In this document: one piece after another, positions 6,818 to 8,925 of the stretch
How the letters are laid out: the number at the start of each line of letters is the position of its first letter
Position numbering within the stretch: the stretch's first letter is position 1
Source of the DNA: JBCCEV01 sp039030125
Lineage (GTDB): Bacteria > Pseudomonadota > Gammaproteobacteria > Ga0077536
Reading direction: 5' to 3'
Length of the DNA: 8,925 nt
Assembly (NCBI GenBank): GCA_039030125.1
Contig: JBCCEV010000163.1
Span: 1-8,925, forward strand
Made by a program: the position numbers and the translations under genes
Notes under the pieces: model-generated
Databases searched by the model: none
Seen by the model: the letters and a program-made list of their open reading frames with translations, nothing else
What the model was told of the DNA's origin: nothing

Positions 6818-7027
6818 CTAAAGATCAGCCAGGGAGAGCGCGAAAATCCTAGCATCCGCGCTTCGAGCTTCACATCCACCTTTTGGCTGATAAGAACTTG
6901 GCCGTGAGTTCGTAAAACAATGTCACAGAATGCCAAGCGAAGGCGCGGCCTCATCCTTTCGGTTGATGTGTGGGGCCACTAGTGAACTTTAAAGTCCTCG
7001 CCACCTCGCCAAGAACAGGGCACGAAG
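6818..7027. promoter_or_regulatory. Divergent intergenic region between the hybrid kinase and the PEP-CTERM gene
   Basis: These 210 bp lie between two divergently read genes and should carry both promoters. AGGG at 7016-7019, 8 nt before the ATG at 7028, is the ribosome binding site of the PEP-CTERM gene. Short perfect palindromes CACTAGTG and ACTTTAAAGT occur close together about 30-50 bp upstream of that gene and could be operator half-sites, but they are too short to be convincing. I found no good sigma-70 or sigma-54 promoter match. Confidence 0.35.
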
Positions 7028-8803
7028 ATGAGAACAAGTTACACCTTAGTTGCGGCATGTCTGATCGTGCTGGCAAACGTCGCCAGCGCAGGCACGATTG
7101 GGCTTGGAACGCTGAATTTCAAAGCTGAAAACCAAAGTATGTGGGGGAGCGGCCCTGGGCTGGTCCCGTCGTCGGTTAACTATTCATTTAGTTGGAATGA
7201 ATCGACACGTTTTGGCGGGATCGCGGGCAGCGCTAATGAAGTTATCACGCCCTCGTATACGCAGAGCGTTTGGAATCCGTTTAAAAGCGGGTGCAACCTA
7301 GTCACCGGTTCAGGCTGTTATGACAGCGTAACAATAGATGCAGTAACGGCTGATACCCGCACCGGTTTCGAAGCAACGCTGCGCACCACGGGTGGCTTTG
7401 GGTTAAAAACGAATCTCGGCGCCAATGGTGGGACGGTCGATGCTGAGGTGAGTTACGACACCACGATTTCTGCGCCCGACAATCTTGCAGTTGGGCAGTT
7501 TTTTTCATTGAACGGTGGTACCTCCGTCGAGAAAGCAAAGCTGGTGACCACCGCACCGACGATTCAAGGTCAGCTTGAAGCCTCGATGGCATTCAATGTC
7601 ACCGGTTCCTCGAAAACTTGCGTCGCGTTTGCGGGCTGTTCGGAAACCAACAGCAATGGACCTGGGATCAACACCGGTGACCTCGATATCCTTAAACTTA
7701 ACACCATCGATTTGCCGCCCGACTCGGCATCGGTGTTTGGTCTCGATAACCTGGCCTTCGATGCGACCAAAACCACCGTTTGGGCAGATCTCGATGGCGT
7801 TAGCGGCTTGATTCTCTCTTTTCCAGGCTCCGGATTGTTCGTGCCACCGCCGGTTGCGGCAATTAATCTGATGCAGACCGATATCGATCTGCCGGGGCGG
7901 GCCAGCGCTAACGGGAGTTCCAGCGACGGCGGCGCAATTAGTTCCGATGTCACTTTCGAAAACGTTATAAAAATGGATCTTGATCTAGACGCGGCGGCTG
8001 CTTTCGCAGGAGTCGGTTTACCGGGCGGAGCCGCGACTTCACTTGGCCCGGTCACCTTTCGTGGGGATCTGCTGGATCTGGATCTGGGTCCCACCATCGA
8101 TTTCAATCAGCAATTCAATTTCACCCCCAATTTGATGGTTGATCTCGAATTCGACGCGCCCATCGCAATGCGCACCTCGCCGGGCGGCGAGTTGGTTTGT
8201 CAGGACCCGCGTTTGACGCTGATCAATGGACAATGTGGCTCCTACCAAACAACGACGCTCGTGCCCGGGCAGAGGGTCTGTGTACCGTTGGTCGGCTGCA
8301 CCGAAATACCCCCGATAACCCGAACCGAATTCGTTGCGGTCGAACCCGCCATACTCACGGAACCGACCTTCGTAGAAGTGACAAGCTTTACGGGCCGCTG
8401 GGATTTGCTCCCCGAGTTTGCACTGCTGGATGAAAACTCCGTGAAGATCACGCCAACTTTCTGGCTAGACGCGCAACTCGCCAACGAGACGACTTTAGGT
8501 TACGACCTCAACTTCAGTCTCGATCTACTCAAAGGGCGGATCAGCGCGTTAGGTTTAACCGCGGTCGACACGTGTTTTCTCTGCCAAGATTTTGAGGTTG
8601 CCGATCTTGGGTCTTTCGATACCTTTGACGATAGCTTCGCCTTCGGGGGATTCGATCGGATCACCACTGATCCCTTTCGCATCGGCACCAACAACGCTCT
8701 GGCTTACATGCTTGTGCCTGAGCCGCGCCCGTTGGCATTGTTCGCCGTGGCGGGGGTCTTGTTAATGGCGAGTCTACGCCGTCAGTTCAGTGGTAATCGA
8801 TAA
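7028..8803 (+). CDS. Exported PEP-CTERM surface protein with five Cys pairs
   Basis: A 591-residue secreted protein. Residues 1-21 form a signal peptide with a likely cut after A-S-A. The C-terminus is a classic exosortase sorting signal: V-P-E-P at 563-566, a hydrophobic stretch to about 581, then a basic tail starting R-R at 584-585. PEP-CTERM proteins are processed by EpsH/exosortase-type enzymes and are linked to the cell surface or exopolysaccharide matrix. The body is rich in Gly, Thr, Asp and alternating hydrophobic residues (for example D-L-D-L-D near 317-321 and D-L-L-D-L-D-L-G near 347-354), suggesting beta-sheet repeats; no enzyme motif is seen. Unusually, the mature part has ten Cys in five close pairs (89/97, 198/204, 391/403, 418/424, 516/519), two of them C-x5-C ending in G-C. 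It is divergent from the hybrid kinase and convergent with a second PEP-CTERM gene. The specific role is unknown. Confidence 0.9.
   Translation: MRTSYTLVAACLIVLANVASAGTIGLGTLNFKAENQSMWGSGPGLVPSSVNYSFSWNESTRFGGIAGSANEVITPSYTQSVWNPFKSGCNLVTGSGCYDSVTIDAVTADTRTGFEATLRTTGGFGLKTNLGANGGTVDAEVSYDTTISAPDNLAVGQFFSLNGGTSVEKAKLVTTAPTIQGQLEASMAFNVTGSSKTCVAFAGCSETNSNGPGINTGDLDILKLNTIDLPPDSASVFGLDNLAFDATKTTVWADLDGVSGLILSFPGSGLFVPPPVAAINLMQTDIDLPGRASANGSSSDGGAISSDVTFENVIKMDLDLDAAAAFAGVGLPGGAATSLGPVTFRGDLLDLDLGPTIDFNQQFNFTPNLMVDLEFDAPIAMRTSPGGELVCQDPRLTLINGQCGSYQTTTLVPGQRVCVPLVGCTEIPPITRTEFVAVEPAILTEPTFVEVTSFTGRWDLLPEFALLDENSVKITPTFWLDAQLANETTLGYDLNFSLDLLKGRISALGLTAVDTCFLCQDFEVADLGSFDTFDDSFAFGGFDRITTDPFRIGTNNALAYMLVPEPRPLALFAVAGVLLMASLRRQFSGNR
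8702..8803 (+). other. PEP-CTERM sorting-signal coding segment
   Basis: The last 33 codons plus the stop encode the short approach A-Y-M-L, the V-P-E-P motif, a single hydrophobic helix rich in Leu, Ala and Val, and the basic tail ending at TAA 8801-8803. This segment is the exosortase recognition module, and it is the part duplicated in inverted orientation beyond the stop. Confidence 0.85.
8714..8780. repeat. Left arm of a 67-bp perfect inverted repeat
   Basis: Positions 8714-8780 are identical, without mismatch, to the reverse complement of 8859-8925. The arm covers the V-P-E-P motif, the hydrophobic segment and the first Arg of the basic tail. Similarity stops abruptly at 8781, inside the tail. 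The right arm ends at the window edge, so the true length of the repeat could be greater. Confidence 0.97.
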
Positions 8804-8817
8804 ATGCTCACAGCTCG

Positions 8818-8925
8818 TTATTTTATTTGCCCTAAGCCATTAAAATGATGGCCTCGATGGCGTAGACTCGCCATTAACAAGACCCCCGCCACGGCGAACA
8901 ATGCCAACGGGCGCGGCTCAGGCAC
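8818..8925 (-). CDS. Second PEP-CTERM protein, C-terminal 35 codons only (N-terminal part beyond the window)
   Basis: Reading leftwards from the window edge, the frame encodes V-P-E-P-R-P-L-A-L-F followed by the same hydrophobic helix as the plus-strand gene. It then diverges to a different tail (R-H-R-G-H-H-F-N-G-L-G-Q-I-K) and a TAA stop at 8818-8820. The first 22 codons are identical at DNA level to the neighbouring gene; the tail is not. The motif falls exactly in frame and meets a stop soon after a basic tail, so a real convergent gene is more likely than chance. Its stop is 14 bp from that of the first PEP-CTERM gene. The His-rich basic tail is less typical than R-R-R but has the right charge. 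A misassembled contig end remains possible because the window stops within the repeat. Confidence 0.62.
   Translation of the reverse strand: MPEPRPLALFAVAGVLLMASLRHRGHHFNGLGQIK
8859..8925. repeat. Right arm of the 67-bp perfect inverted repeat (reaches the window edge)
   Basis: This is the reverse complement of 8714-8780. A 78-nt non-palindromic spacer (8781-8858) separates the arms and holds both stop codons. A transcript crossing both arms could fold into a very stable hairpin, which might act as a barrier between the convergent genes. Confidence 0.97.

Noticed and set aside
6898..6914. Sigma-54-like promoter (TTGGCC ... TTCG) upstream of the PEP-CTERM gene
   Set aside because: The -12 element lacks the GC dinucleotide and the -24 element is only partly matched.
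7570..8106. Minus-strand frame of 178 codons opposite the PEP-CTERM gene
   Set aside because: Ser/Arg/Pro-rich antisense shadow of a gene with a clear signal peptide and sorting signal.
8836..8852. Small GCCAT/ATGGC hairpin as a terminator between the convergent PEP-CTERM genes
   Set aside because: Only a 5-bp stem, lying inside the tail codons of the minus-strand gene, and without a proper U tract.

Overview
The window is ordinary-GC proteobacterial DNA, densely packed with genes on both strands. A Gammaproteobacterium, perhaps uncultured or environmental, is my best guess. This rests on a PEP-CTERM surface protein, an 'HDLRQPLQ' hybrid histidine kinase, an exported peroxiredoxin-like protein of a type I associate with that class, and acyl-CoA genes. 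The lineage cannot be fixed from the sequence alone.

Left part (1-1982, minus strand). A tight operon reads leftwards: an exported peroxiredoxin-like protein, an enoyl-CoA hydratase/isomerase-family protein joined to it by an ATGA stop/start overlap, and a MaoC-like hotdog protein that runs off the left edge. The peroxiredoxin-like gene is interrupted by one in-frame TGA exactly where family members have the first Cys of W-C-P-F-C. A perfect 7-bp stem with a GGUCG loop starts 13 nt after that TGA. The simplest reading is a selenocysteine codon with a bacterial SECIS element, giving a 193-residue selenoprotein with a U-P-F-C redox motif. A conventional gene caller would split or truncate this gene. 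This is the main discovery of the window.

Middle (1983-4379, plus strand). From a 112-bp divergent intergenic region runs an SDR-type protein without the catalytic Tyr, a luciferase-like (LLM, possibly F420-dependent) oxidoreductase and a class I SAM methyltransferase of METTL7-like appearance. Spacings are 18 and 8 bp. Together with the left operon this looks like a lipid, acyl-CoA or small-molecule redox locus; the substrate is unknown.

Right part (4416-8925). A NarL/LuxR-type response regulator (plus) converges with a six-TM hybrid sensor kinase (minus) with only 5 bp between their stops, probably a cognate signalling pair. Divergent from the kinase is a 591-residue PEP-CTERM protein with five closely spaced Cys pairs. 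Just past its stop, the minus strand carries the last 35 codons of a second PEP-CTERM gene. Its sorting-signal DNA is identical over 67 bp to that of the first gene, so the two form a perfect inverted repeat that reaches the window edge. This is either a recent convergent duplication or gene conversion, or an assembly-end effect.

No rRNA, tRNA, CRISPR array, insertion sequence or integrase was seen. No gene-free stretch exceeds 300 bases.
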